Part shown: positions 52,343-60,795 of the stretch, in pieces
Layout: each line of letters starts with the position of its first letter
How positions within the stretch are numbered: the first letter of the stretch is position 1
Assembly (NCBI GenBank): GCA_963833745.1
Contig: CAWHZD010000003.1
Location: 372,001 to 436,000 of the forward strand
Direction of reading: 5' to 3'
Source of the DNA: AP-15 sp963833745
GTDB taxonomy: Bacteria; Pseudomonadota; Alphaproteobacteria; ATCC43930; CGMCC-115725
Length of the DNA: 64,000 nucleotides
Position numbers and translations under genes: made by a program
Notes under the pieces: model-generated
Told to the model about the DNA's origin: nothing
The model's input: only the letters and a program-made list of their open reading frames with translations
Database searches by the model: none

Positions 52343-54106
52343 ATGGCAAGCTTGCTTTCGGTCAATGTCGGTCTACCGCGGGACATCGCGTGGCACGGAA
52401 AGACGGTCCACACCGCTGTCTGGAAGGCACCCGTTCAAGGGCGCAGGATGGTACGGCGGCTCAACATCGACGGCGACGGCCAAGGGGATCTGGCCGGGCA
52501 CGGCGGCGAGCACCGGGCCGTCTTCGTCTATCAGATCGACTCCTATCGCTACTGGCAGGACCAGCTGAGCCGAAGCGATTTCACCTACGGCCAGTTCGGC
52601 GAGAATTTCACCATCGACGGCCTGTCGGACAGCGAGGTGTGCATCGGCGACCATTATCGGATCGGGGGAGCGTTGTTCGAGGTAACGCAGCCCCGCGTTA
52701 CCTGCTATCGCGTCGGCATCCGTATGAACGAGCCGCAGATGGCGGCATTGCTCGTCGCCCATGGCAAACCCGGCTTCTATTTCCGCGTGCTGGAGGAAGG
52801 AGAGGTAGAGGCCGGCGACGAGATCGCGCGAGTGGCGGCCGGTCCCGAGCGCATGTCCGTCGCCGACGTCGATGCCCTGTTGTATCTGCCCGGTCACCCA
52901 AAGAGCGAGTTGGAGCGCGCATTGCGCATCCCGGCGCTGAGCGCCGGTTGGCGCGCGTCTTTTCAGGCACTGCTCGACGGGATGAAGAGCGGCGGCACGA
53001 TCACGGGCAACGCTGGGCTTAGCCCGGCAGCAGGCCCGGCTCCGGCGTGGTCGGGGTTCCGCCCTCTGCGGGTATCGCGCAAGAGCCGCGAGAGCAGCAA
53101 GGTGACCTCTCTGGTGCTCGGGCCGACCGATGGGCGCCCTCTGAAAGCCGGCCTGCCCGGGCAGTTTATCGTCGTTCGGCTGAGGCCGCCGCCCGATGCG
53201 CCGGCCCTGCTGCGCAGCTATTCGCTGTCGGGCGAGCCGAGCGACGAGCGCTATCGCATCAGCGTCAAGCAGGAACCCCACGGCGCGGCCGGGGCTTACA
53301 TCGGCACCCAGGTCCAACTCGGTGACGTGATCGATGCGAGCGCGCCGCGCGGCGGCTTCACCTTGAACCCCGGCGATAGACCCGTCGCCCTGCTCAGTGC
53401 CGGCGTCGGGGCCACTCCCGTGCTCGCCATGCTCCATGCGCTCGCCGCCGACGCATCGCCGAGGGAGGTCTGGTGGCTTCACGGCGCCCATGACGGTAGC
53501 GAGCATCCGTTTGCCGCAGAGACGCGTGCCCTTCTCAAAGCTTTGCCCCACAGCCGCAGCCACATCCGCTACAGCACGCCGGGCGCCGGCGACCGACCAG
53601 GTGTCGATTTCGACGCTCCCGGACATTTGGACGTGCACGTGCTCCAAGAGCTTGGCGTGCCCCGCGACGGCGATTTCTATCTATGCGGGCCACCCGCTTT
53701 CATGAGCGATCTTGCCGTCAGCCTCGCGGCTTGGGGTGTCGCGGCCGACCGCATCCACACCGAGACTTTCGGGGCGGGTCCGTCCAAGACGCCAGGCATC
53801 GCCGCGGCTGGGCCCCGGCCGCCGCACGTGCCGGCCGGGCCGGCCGGCGCCGGTCCGCTGGTGTCGTTCGCGCGCAGCGGTCTCGATGCCCGTTGGGGTA
53901 CGGAGTTCCACAGCCTGCTTGAATTTGCCGAGGCCTGCGACGTACCGGTGCGATGGTCATGCCGGACCGGCGTGTGCCACACCTGCGAGAGCGGGCTCAT
54001 CAGCGGCGCCGTCAGCTACCGGCCCGACCCGGTGGAGCCGCCGCCCGACGGCAACGTGCTGATCTGCTGCGGCCAGCCCCAAGGCGACATCGTCATCGAT
54101 TTGTGA
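52343..54106 (+). CDS. MOSC domain - ferredoxin reductase - 2Fe-2S fusion protein
   Basis: 587-residue three-part protein. MOSC/YiiM-like part (1-225) with HGGEHRAVFVYQIDSYRYW and the candidate catalytic Cys in QPRVTCYRVG, plus a 3-alpha segment (MSVADVDALLYLPGH). FAD/NAD reductase (about 245-470): RSYSLSG, LLSAGVGATPVLAMLHAL, FYLCGPPAFM. C-terminal plant-type 2Fe-2S: CDVPVRWSCRTGVCHTCES with a fourth Cys in LICCGQPQ. It could supply its own electrons for reduction of N-hydroxylated or Moco-dependent substrates. The start is 10 bases after the ABC operon, with GAGGTAAGCG before the ATG. Confidence 0.88.
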   Translation: MASLLSVNVGLPRDIAWHGKTVHTAVWKAPVQGRRMVRRLNIDGDGQGDLAGHGGEHRAVFVYQIDSYRYWQDQLSRSDFTYGQFGENFTIDGLSDSEVCIGDHYRIGGALFEVTQPRVTCYRVGIRMNEPQMAALLVAHGKPGFYFRVLEEGEVEAGDEIARVAAGPERMSVADVDALLYLPGHPKSELERALRIPALSAGWRASFQALLDGMKSGGTITGNAGLSPAAGPAPAWSGFRPLRVSRKSRESSKVTSLVLGPTDGRPLKAGLPGQFIVVRLRPPPDAPALLRSYSLSGEPSDERYRISVKQEPHGAAGAYIGTQVQLGDVIDASAPRGGFTLNPGDRPVALLSAGVGATPVLAMLHALAADASPREVWWLHGAHDGSEHPFAAETRALLKALPHSRSHIRYSTPGAGDRPGVDFDAPGHLDVHVLQELGVPRDGDFYLCGPPAFMSDLAVSLAAWGVAADRIHTETFGAGPSKTPGIAAAGPRPPHVPAGPAGAGPLVSFARSGLDARWGTEFHSLLEFAEACDVPVRWSCRTGVCHTCESGLISGAVSYRPDPVEPPPDGNVLICCGQPQGDIVIDL

Positions 54107-54373
54107 TCCGAGGCCGGTTCCGGCGCCCTTCCCACCGGGCTGGCCGCACCAAGAGCACGGTACCCGCGCCCTCGCCCAAGGGGGTGACCACGGGCTGCGC
54201 TCTCGAGATCGGCACCCGCGGCGGGACGATCGGCGGCCCGGTCGTGCCGCGGGAAGGTTCAGCCCTCCCTCGTCCACGCGAGTATGATGGCGGCCGTCAC
54301 AAAATGGTCTTGGAACCTGCGCCAGGGTGGGAGCGTTGTGGCGTCACTCGCTAAGACAGACAGGAGGATGGTC

Positions 54374-54739
54374 ATGGCTAACCCATTTGTGCATGTCGAG
54401 CTCGGCACTACCGACATCGGCAAGGCAAAGTCCTTTTACCAATCCTTGTTCGCCTGGCAGCTCAATGACATGGAGATGGGCGAGGGCATGACCTACACCT
54501 TGATTGGGGTCGGCGAGGGCACCGGCGGCGGCATGATGAAGCAGATGATGCCGGGGGCGCCTTCGGCATGGCTGCCCTATGTCGAGGTCGACGACATCAG
54601 GGCCGCGACCGACAAGGCGAAATCGCTCGGCGCCACGATCGTGCGCGATGTCATGGCGGTCATGGACGAGGGCTTCCTGTCGATCTTCCGCGATCCCACG
54701 GGTGCGATGCTCGGGCTGTGGCAAGCCAAAGCAAAATAA
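54374..54739 (+). CDS. VOC-family small protein
   Basis: 121-residue glyoxalase-like protein. AGGAGG lies 7 bases before ATG 54374, which is chosen over ATG 54368. Motifs: PFVHVELGTTDIGKAKSFYQ, WLPYVEVDDIRAATDKAKS and FRDPTGAMLGLWQAK. Similar to PhnB-like or 27-kDa antigen-type VOC proteins. Function unknown. Confidence 0.83.
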   Translation: MANPFVHVELGTTDIGKAKSFYQSLFAWQLNDMEMGEGMTYTLIGVGEGTGGGMMKQMMPGAPSAWLPYVEVDDIRAATDKAKSLGATIVRDVMAVMDEGFLSIFRDPTGAMLGLWQAKAK

Positions 54740-54875
54740 CCGGGCCCGTCGCCGACCGCCACGGTGGGCGGGCGGGCGCCGGCGCTCGTCCTTTCGGGTC
54801 CCCATGCAAAGCGGTAGCGCGGCGGCCGAACGGCCGGTAGATTTCGCCGACCGTAATCAACGAGGGGACGAGGAA

Positions 54876-55958
54876 ATGGCCATCGGCGCGGAATTGTTGA
54901 CCGGCGCGCTCGCCGGGATCGCCTTTGTCGGCTGCAGCCTGACGCAGGCGCGCCCGGCGCATGCCGCCCAGGGTCAGGCGCAACCAGGGCGGCGGCGCGA
55001 GGTCGTGGTCAACGGCAAGCGGGTCAAAACCGTTGACGTCCACGCCCATACCGTCGTTCCCGAGGCGGCGGCCGTGATCAACCACCCGCTGGAAGCACCG
55101 GGGCTGTTGTGGTCCAACCTTGCGGACCGCATCGCGGAAATGGATTCCGAAGGGGTCGATGTCGAGGCGCTCAGCATCAACCCCTTCTGGTACCGGGCCG
55201 AGCGCGACGCCGCGGCCGAACTGATCAAAATCCAGAACGAAAAGCTCGCCGAATTCTGTGCCGCTACCCCCGACCGCTTTGTCGCGTTTGCGACGGTGGC
55301 GCTGCAGCACCCGCAGCTCGCCGTCGAGCAGCTCGACTACGCGGTCAAAACGCTCGGGCTGCGCGGCCTGTCGATCGGCGGCAGCGTCGCCGGTCAGGAA
55401 CTGGCCGACCCGAAATTTCATCCGGTCTGGGCCAAGGCCGAGGAACTCGGCATCCTGATCTTTATGCACCCGCTCGGCACCAGGGAATTGGAGCCGAGCG
55501 GCCGGCTCGGCGGCAGCGGCCTGTTGACCAACACGATCGGCAACCCGCTCGAAACCACGATCGCATTGTCGCATCTGATCTTCGAAGGCACGCTCGACCG
55601 CTTTCCGGGGCTCAAGATCTGCGCCGCGCATGGCGGCGGCTTTTTGCCGTCCTATGCCGCGCGCTCTGATGCGGTAATCACGACCTTCCCGAACCGGGTC
55701 GGGCCGCTCCCGAAGAAAAAACCGACCCAATACCTGAAGGACGGCCAGCTGTTCTTTGATTCGATCATGTTCACCGGCGAGGGAATGCGTCACCTGATCG
55801 CCGAAAGCGGCGTCGGCCAAGTCGTGCTCGGCACCGACTACCCGTTCCCGTGGAACAAGGTGCCGGTCGATCACATCCTGTCGATCCCGGGTTTGAGCGA
55901 CGACGACAAGATCGCGATCTTGGGCGGCACCGCCGCGAAATTGCTCGGCATCAACTGA
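54876..55958 (+). CDS. amidohydrolase-family protein, ACMSD-like
   Basis: 360-residue metal-dependent hydrolase of the amidohydrolase-2 family (decarboxylases and hydrolases). TIM-barrel metal residues: VDVHAHTV (HxH), FMHPLGTRE (His), CAAHGGGFLPSY (His) and LGTDYPFPW (Asp). The N-terminus MAIGAELLTGALAGIAFVGC looks like an export signal or lipoprotein signal. GAGG/GAGGAA precedes ATG 54876; the longer frame upstream overlaps the VOC gene and is not used. Confidence 0.87.
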   Translation: MAIGAELLTGALAGIAFVGCSLTQARPAHAAQGQAQPGRRREVVVNGKRVKTVDVHAHTVVPEAAAVINHPLEAPGLLWSNLADRIAEMDSEGVDVEALSINPFWYRAERDAAAELIKIQNEKLAEFCAATPDRFVAFATVALQHPQLAVEQLDYAVKTLGLRGLSIGGSVAGQELADPKFHPVWAKAEELGILIFMHPLGTRELEPSGRLGGSGLLTNTIGNPLETTIALSHLIFEGTLDRFPGLKICAAHGGGFLPSYAARSDAVITTFPNRVGPLPKKKPTQYLKDGQLFFDSIMFTGEGMRHLIAESGVGQVVLGTDYPFPWNKVPVDHILSIPGLSDDDKIAILGGTAAKLLGIN

Positions 55959-56030
55959 ACAACAGCGGGCCGACGCCGGCCCTCGGTCGAAATCTCGGGG
56001 GACGCCCGCCTCAGAGGCGCCGCCGCCGGA

Positions 56031-56236
56031 TTAGTGCACCGGCGGCGGATTGCAACCGCAAAACCGATGTCGTACCACCAGGCGGGGTTGACCATTGTCC
56101 GGCTCCAGGTTGTCTTCGACAACTGAGCCGGGCATTTGGTCGCGGCGCGATGTGGGTCGGTGATCGTGGTGCCGATGGGGATATCGACGCTGGCGGTGGT
56201 GCCGCACGTGGACATCACGCCGTTCGAGCTTGAGAA
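56031..56236 (-). pseudogene. mannan-binding-lectin-like fragment, second copy
   Basis: Truncated copy of the gene at 56353-56785. The N-terminal part is lost (frame closed by TAA at 56237-56239). It keeps STCGTTASVDIPIGTT, ATKCPAQLSKTTW and, after correcting two single-base insertions (extra C near 56095 and extra T near 56060), GQWSTPPGGTTSVCGCNPP, ending at TAA 56031. It cannot make the protein as it stands. Confidence 0.6.
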
Positions 56237-56352
56237 TTATTGCTCTTTGCGGCTGACGGCGGCGAAAGTTATCCGTCTGAACAAGTGAAATCTGACGCGG
56301 CACACCTTTCCGGCTTCAGCATATTCAATAGAGAGCCGCCGGATTGATGGTT

Positions 56353-56785
56353 CTACTGCGGTGGAGGATTGCAGCCGCAAACCGACGTCGTACTACCCGA
56401 CGGGGTCGAGCCATTGGCCACTCCAGGTCGTCTTTGACAACTGAGCCGGGCATTTGGTCGCGGCGTCTCCGAGGAGTACCGGGCCGATGGGGATATCGAC
56501 ACCGGCGGTGGTGCCGCACGCGGTATTCGGTTCGAATACAGGGCCTCCCGGCAAGGTGTGCGACTGACCGTTCCATTGCAGGCCGGAACACACGCCCGGG
56601 CACTTGCCCTTGGCATCGTCATTATTCGAGATCGGGCCTGTTTTGATGTCAATGGCAAAGGCGCTACCGCTAATGCTGAGAGCGACGATCGTCGCAGCAA
56701 CCGTCTGGAGACGCTTCTGCTTGATGATTATCTTTTTTGGATTACATTCTCGGATGGAGACTCCTCCAACTGTCGCGATTGACAC
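56353..56785 (-). pseudogene. exported mannan-binding-lectin-like protein, C-terminal frameshift
   Basis: The ATG at 56785 encodes a signal peptide (RLQTVAATIVALSISGSAFA) and a mature part with two related motifs: KCPGVCSGLQWNGQSHTL and TKCPAQLSKTTWSGQW. This W-[NST]-G-[QK]-x plus paired Cys pattern resembles the short repeats of mannan-binding (MVL-type) lectins. Near 56405-56413 one extra C in CAATGG(C)TCGACC shifts the frame: as written it stops at 56393. Without it the protein would run to TAG at 56353 through STPSGSTTSVCGCNPPPQ. The family call rests on motif recall. Confidence 0.6.
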
Positions 56786-57003
56786 GTTTTCCTCCGTGAA
56801 ATTCTAGAGAGCGGCTTTGGAGGCCTCCCTTCGTTCCCGGGACCCCGTGAACGTGACGCATCACGCCTTTCCGGCTTTAGCAAACGCCGGCCAAGATCGC
56901 AGGCGACCAGCCGCACCCTGGTCGGCGAGATTACCAGGCGAGCACGGGTTTCACCGCCGGCTGCCTGGTACCCCGCTTTTTTGCGCGTCTTCTCAACGGG
57001 TCA

Positions 57004-57720
57004 CTACGACGCCGATATGCTGCCGTATCCGACGGAACTCGACAGGCCGACGCCGCCGCCCAGACCGAGGCCGAAGCCGACGAGCGAGAGATCGGCGTTG
57101 TTCATGATGACCATGACGGCGACACTGACCGCCAGCGACGCCCCGACCTGCCACACATTGGTCGAGTAGTTTAGGCCGTGTGGCTGGGCCGACATTGCAC
57201 CGAGCAGCAAGCCGACGTAGCCCCCGCCGCCGACGCCGAGGTTGAACCACGAGGAGCTCACTCCAGCTCGGTTGGATTGGTCGATGATGTCGTAGGCGAC
57301 GCCACTGCCGCCACCGCCGCCAAACAGGCCGACTTGCACATTAGTGGACCAGCCGATGAAGACGGTGCGCAAGAGTTCATCAGCCTTCACCGAGTTCAGG
57401 GCGTCGGTGAACATCCCGTTGTTTAGAAATTGGTCCGTGTTCGCCGGGTTCGTGGGGTCGCTCGACACGGCATTGACGATGCTCGACCCTGATGGCGAGG
57501 CGACGACTTTGCTTCCCCCATCGACCAGAGCGTTGACCGCCGGCCCATGGCTCTGCAGGTGTCTGGCTCCGGCGGCGGTGATATCCCATGGCCACTGAAA
57601 CGCGCCTACCCTGGCCCGCGCGCCGACGGTCTTCATGAGCTCCGCGTGTGCCGGGGACTTCATGAACTCCGCTTGTGCCGAGAGTGTCTGGTTGATGATC
57701 GCATCCAAGCTGTCGGGCAT
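57004..57720 (-). CDS. tandem paralog A, unknown function
   Basis: 238-residue protein, ATG at 57720 with GAGAGGTG before it; no signal peptide. N-terminal helical part (SLDAIINQTLSAQAEFMKSP, ARHLQSHGPAVNALVDGG), middle FTDALNSVKADELLRTVFIG, then a Gly-rich, beta-pattern C-terminal half: STNVQVGLFGGGGGSGVAYD, FNLGVGGGGYVGLLLG, NYSTNVWQVGASLAVSV, VGFGLGLGGGVGLSSSVG. The order of motifs is the same in the three neighbours. I do not recognise the family; alternating small and hydrophobic residues suggest a beta-barrel or beta-prism-like domain. Confidence 0.72.
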   Translation of the reverse strand: MPDSLDAIINQTLSAQAEFMKSPAHAELMKTVGARARVGAFQWPWDITAAGARHLQSHGPAVNALVDGGSKVVASPSGSSIVNAVSSDPTNPANTDQFLNNGMFTDALNSVKADELLRTVFIGWSTNVQVGLFGGGGGSGVAYDIIDQSNRAGVSSSWFNLGVGGGGYVGLLLGAMSAQPHGLNYSTNVWQVGASLAVSVAVMVIMNNADLSLVGFGLGLGGGVGLSSSVGYGSISAS

Positions 57721-57766
57721 GTGTACACCTCTCGAGTTCATAGGACTGCCGGGCTGTACGGTGTAC

Positions 57767-58510
57767 TCAGCCAAAGTTCCAGACGTGCCCACCGAAGATA
57801 GCCGCGCCGCCACCTAATCCCACACCGATGGCGATCGAATAGCCGAGCACCTGCAAGTCATGCCCGGTGAAGAACATGCCGAACGAAGCCCCAAGCCCAT
57901 AGTAGACGCCGACATTGAGACCGAAGATGTCGATGTTCAGTTCGGACGGCAATTTGTTGAAGATGCAGCACTGCACATTGACATCGGCGGCAATCTTAAT
58001 TCCAAGCTCCGCCGTAGCGTATCCGTACCCTTTGGGACCTTCCCGCTTGGCGATGTCCCACGCGCAGCCGAGGCCGCCCAGACCGCCGACGAAAAAAATC
58101 ACCTCGGCACTGACGCCAACGGAAATGGTCGAGAACAGTTGTGACGCCTTGACATTATTCAGAGTGTCGTCAAATATTCCCTTACCACTACCGCTGCCAA
58201 AGATGCCGGTGGACGTCTGATCCTGCTCTGCCTGGGTAAGCTGCTTGCTTTGCCAATTGTTGCTGTTGAGCTGCCCCACATAGTCCTTGTGGGAGCCGGC
58301 GACATCATTAGTATTCTGCGTGGTGCCATCAACGAGAGCCTGGTGTTGTCCGTAGAACCTTTTTGTCCCGTCGAGAATCTGCTGATTCGAAGGTGCGCCC
58401 TGAGAGAGCATGATGTGATCGGCTGATCCCACGCCCCTACGCAGCGTCGCCAAGCCCGGTGTGATCCGAAGATCGCTCGGTTTCAGGTTTTCGAGAACAT
58501 CTCCCCACAT
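57767..58510 (-). CDS. tandem paralog B, unknown function
   Basis: 247-residue protein; AAAGGAG lies 7 bases before the ATG. N-terminal SNQQILDGTKRFYGQHQALV matches paralog C; FDDTLNNVKASQLFSTISVG matches paralog A. C-terminal half: EVIFFVGGLGGLGCAWDIAK, ELGIKIAADVNVQCCIFN, ELNIDIFGLNVGVYYGLGAS and LGYSIAIGVGLGGGAAIFGG with a final HVWNFG. It stops 46 bases before paralog A starts, so A and B are probably cotranscribed. Confidence 0.72.
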   Translation of the reverse strand: MWGDVLENLKPSDLRITPGLATLRRGVGSADHIMLSQGAPSNQQILDGTKRFYGQHQALVDGTTQNTNDVAGSHKDYVGQLNSNNWQSKQLTQAEQDQTSTGIFGSGSGKGIFDDTLNNVKASQLFSTISVGVSAEVIFFVGGLGGLGCAWDIAKREGPKGYGYATAELGIKIAADVNVQCCIFNKLPSELNIDIFGLNVGVYYGLGASFGMFFTGHDLQVLGYSIAIGVGLGGGAAIFGGHVWNFG

Positions 58511-58564
58511 TAGATCGCTCCTTTAAAGAGTGTGTAACGCGACTGGCGGCCGGGCGTGCCTCGG

Positions 58565-59263
58565 TCACTGCCATGTGGCTGTCGCGCCGCCAAATACCGC
58601 AGTTGAGACCGGGACGCTTGCGCCTGTACTGACCACAAAGCCGTAAGGGTCAAGCCCCCCGGACAGCAGCATCTTCAGGTTCACCGAAACCTCTTGCACG
58701 TTCACATTGACGTAGAAGCCGATGACTTTGTCATGAAGTGTGCCGGCGGCGCCCAGCCACACCCCGAGTTGCAGATTGGTGCCCGGATCGGTGGAAACTA
58801 TGTGCTTAAAGAGATCCAAGGTCAGTGTGAAGCCGCTGGTCGTCGAGCCGGCCAAATCGCGGTCAAAGCCGACCACGCCGACGCCACCGCCAGGCAGGTT
58901 GTTTGAGAACACTCCTATGGATAAGCTGTTGAGGCCGGGGTGGGCGCGGGCCGCACCGACGGCCCCCTGTACGTCCGGACAAGCAAAGATCGGTTCGGCA
59001 ATTTTGGCGCTGATGCCCGGGCTGGACCAGTTGAGATTGTCCAGTGTGGTGATGACGGCGCGCTGCGAGCCCGTGTTGATCAGGTTGACAAGCGCTAAAG
59101 TCAAGGCGTCGACGGCCGGCTGATGCTGCGAATACGCCTTTTTCGACGCGTCGATGATCTGTTGGTTCGACGGCGGAGAGGCGTAGCCCAGCGCCATGAC
59201 GGCGTCGGACCGATCGCGGGGGGTCTCCGCACCAAGTATCGCTTGCGACAGTCGGGAGAGCAT
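58565..59263 (-). CDS. tandem paralog C, unknown function
   Basis: 232-residue protein starting MLSRLSQAILGAETPRDRSD at ATG 59263 (AAGGAAACC before it). It shares SNQQIIDASKKAYSQHQPAV with B and the C-terminal pattern with all copies: LSIGVFSNNLPGGGVGVVGF, NLQLGVWLGAAG, VIGFYVNVNVQEVSVNLKML and PVSTAVFGGATATWQ. 54 bases separate it from paralog B. Confidence 0.72.
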   Translation of the reverse strand: MLSRLSQAILGAETPRDRSDAVMALGYASPPSNQQIIDASKKAYSQHQPAVDALTLALVNLINTGSQRAVITTLDNLNWSSPGISAKIAEPIFACPDVQGAVGAARAHPGLNSLSIGVFSNNLPGGGVGVVGFDRDLAGSTTSGFTLTLDLFKHIVSTDPGTNLQLGVWLGAAGTLHDKVIGFYVNVNVQEVSVNLKMLLSGGLDPYGFVVSTGASVPVSTAVFGGATATWQ

Positions 59264-59345
59264 GACCGGTTTCCTTTTCAACAGTTTGGTGAAGGATCTA
59301 ACCACGCTGTGCGGCGTCGACCGCACCGTCGCTTATGTCACCCGG

Positions 59346-59696
59346 TCAGGTCACCCAGGTGTAGCCGCCGATGATCGTCGCCCCGCCGCCGACGCCGACC
59401 CCGACGCCGATGGAGAAACCATAGAAGCTGAGGTCACGCCTGAGAAAAATGCCGAGGGAGACCCCGATGCCGACATCGGCGTTCACCTCGATGCCGTAGA
59501 AGTCACCGGCAAGCCCGGACGGCGTGGAGTTCCACAGTCCGAGCTGCAGGTTGAATGCCACGTCGATGTCGAGCCCCAGCTTTCCAGCAAGATAGGCGGC
59601 GACCCTGACGTCGGGCTGCCTGGCGAGGGCGAAACAAACTCCGACGCCGCCTTCTTCCCCAATAATAAATTGGGCAAATTCGCTGGCGCCTTTCAT
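59346..59696 (-). CDS. tandem paralog D, short form
   Basis: 116 residues containing only the C-terminal module: EFAQFIIGEEGGVGVCFALA, GLDIDVAFNLQLGLWNSTP, DFYGIEVNADVGIGVSLGIF and YGFSIGVGVGVGGGATIIGG, ending YTWVT. The N-terminal helical part seen in A-C is missing, so it is either a natural single-domain member or a 5'-truncated copy. ATG 59696 or GTG 59699 can start it. It is the first gene of the A-D row. Confidence 0.65.
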   Translation of the reverse strand: MKGASEFAQFIIGEEGGVGVCFALARQPDVRVAAYLAGKLGLDIDVAFNLQLGLWNSTPSGLAGDFYGIEVNADVGIGVSLGIFLRRDLSFYGFSIGVGVGVGGGATIIGGYTWVT

Positions 59697-59758
59697 CACC
59701 CAAACCTTGCCAACACCGGAGGTCGGCCATAAAACGCTAACGTAACCAGTTACTTAAA

Positions 59759-59789
59759 GGCCGCCACCGCGATCGGTTGGCGGCCTTTT
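59759..59789. terminator. bidirectional rho-independent terminator
   Basis: GGCCGCCA (59759-59766) and TGGCGGCC (59778-59785) form a perfect 8-bp stem flanked by TTAAA on the left and TTTT on the right, so it can stop transcription in both directions. It separates the paralog row (minus) from the replication module (plus). Confidence 0.7.
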
Positions 59790-59893
59790 CGCGTTGCAGG
59801 CGCGATTTAAAAACATCAAGCAATTTCAACGGCGATCATCGGTGGTCGGATTTTCCTTGCGGCGCGGCTGCAGCATGGGCAGGGTTCGCGCCC

Positions 59894-60286
59894 ATGTTTT
59901 TGTTCCCGGTTCTCCCCCCGATCGTCGACCCCGCGCTTTTTAAGTCGATCAGCCGCATAGCCGAGGTAGCCCGGATACCCGACACCCTTGTCCGGGCAAC
60001 CCGAGCCCTCGACATCCTCGCCGCGTTTCGGGCGCCTGACACCCTCGCCGCGTTCCGCCGTCCCGCAGGTCGCAGCCCGCCGTTGGCCTGCCCGCCTGTG
60101 TCGCCCCCCAAAAATGAATTGCAAGCCGCTTACGACGCCTGGGCAGCAGGCCAACCCAAACGGCCGACCCGGAGCGAAGATCGGGACTGGGCCAAAGAGC
60201 GCGGCATCTCGCAGAAGCGAGTTGCGAAGCTGCGCGCGGCAAGCTCTGACCCCCGGCTCCGCGGCCGCGGCCGCCGCCCAAAATAA
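59894..60286 (+). CDS. hypothetical basic protein
   Basis: 130-residue protein from ATG 59894 (an upstream in-frame ATG at 59777 is possible but lies in the terminator). The middle is helical (FKSISRIAEVARIPDTLVRA); the C-terminal 40 residues are basic and HTH-like: PTRSEDRDWAKERGISQKRV, AKLRAASSDPRLRGRGRRPK. This tail is common in phage and island regulators. It directly precedes the 11-bp repeats, which it could bind; this is positional inference only. Confidence 0.5.
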   Translation: MFLFPVLPPIVDPALFKSISRIAEVARIPDTLVRATRALDILAAFRAPDTLAAFRRPAGRSPPLACPPVSPPKNELQAAYDAWAAGQPKRPTRSEDRDWAKERGISQKRVAKLRAASSDPRLRGRGRRPK

Positions 60287-60289
60287 GCG

Positions 60290-60355
60290 CGCGCCTATTT
60301 CGCGCCTATTTCGCGCCTATTTCGCGCCTATTAAAGTTGTTGCCACGCCTATTTT
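60290..60355. repeat. 11-bp tandem repeats CGCGCCTATTT (iteron-like)
   Basis: Four head-to-tail copies at 60290-60300, 60301-60311, 60312-60322 and 60323-60332 (the last lacks one T), and a fifth variant CACGCCTATTTT at 60344-60355. Exact 11-bp phasing puts the copies about one helical turn apart, as in iteron or operator arrays. The array lies between a basic HTH-like gene and the replication genes. Confidence 0.8.
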
Positions 60356-60407
60356 GGCCGATTAAATGGCTGCCCCGACGAACAACCTCAGTCGTCGGGA
60401 GTAAGCC

Positions 60408-60614
60408 ATGGACAGAATTGCAGACGATATCCTGCACACATCAGGGAACATCGCTGAAGAGTATTTTGGTGAAAACACCGCCCCAAATAGGCAGAAGGTC
60501 CGGCGCTTGGTCGGGAAAGTTCCGGGCATCTTCAAAGAAGGCGGTCTGATTAAAGCTAGTCGCTTGGCGCTCCGGGCCGGCATCGCAGCTCGCGCCGACA
60601 ACCCCATAAAGTAA
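60408..60614 (+). CDS. small hypothetical of replication module
   Basis: 68-residue protein MDRIADDILHTSGNIAEEYF...RADNPIK, mainly helical, with a conserved-looking KVRRLVGKVPGIFKEGG centre. First gene after the 11-bp repeats. No family recognised. Confidence 0.5.
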   Translation: MDRIADDILHTSGNIAEEYFGENTAPNRQKVRRLVGKVPGIFKEGGLIKASRLALRAGIAARADNPIK

Positions 60615-60747
60615 AAACCCGGCCGCCACGCGAAGCACAACGCGGCGACCGGGCCTACTTTGGTTCGGGGAGAACCGACTGGAAGGTAATCCCTCTCGTC
60701 GTAAAACGCAACGCGTCGGCCTCCTTTTGCACACCCAGGAGGCTTCC

Positions 60748-60795
60748 ATGATTACGTCCGCTTACGAGCTGTTCGAGCTTATTCGTGAATCCTGA
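60748..60795 (+). CDS. 15-aa leader-like ORF with strong SD
   Basis: AGGAGG stands five bases before ATG 60748, which opens MITSAYELFELIRES and stops at 60795. The following gene starts with GTG 60785 inside it. It could be a translational-coupling leader, or the true N-terminus of the next gene separated by a small indel. Confidence 0.35.
   Translation: MITSAYELFELIRES

Noticed and set aside
60290..60355. CRISPR array
   Set aside because: The units are 11 bp and directly adjacent with no spacers; no cas genes are present.
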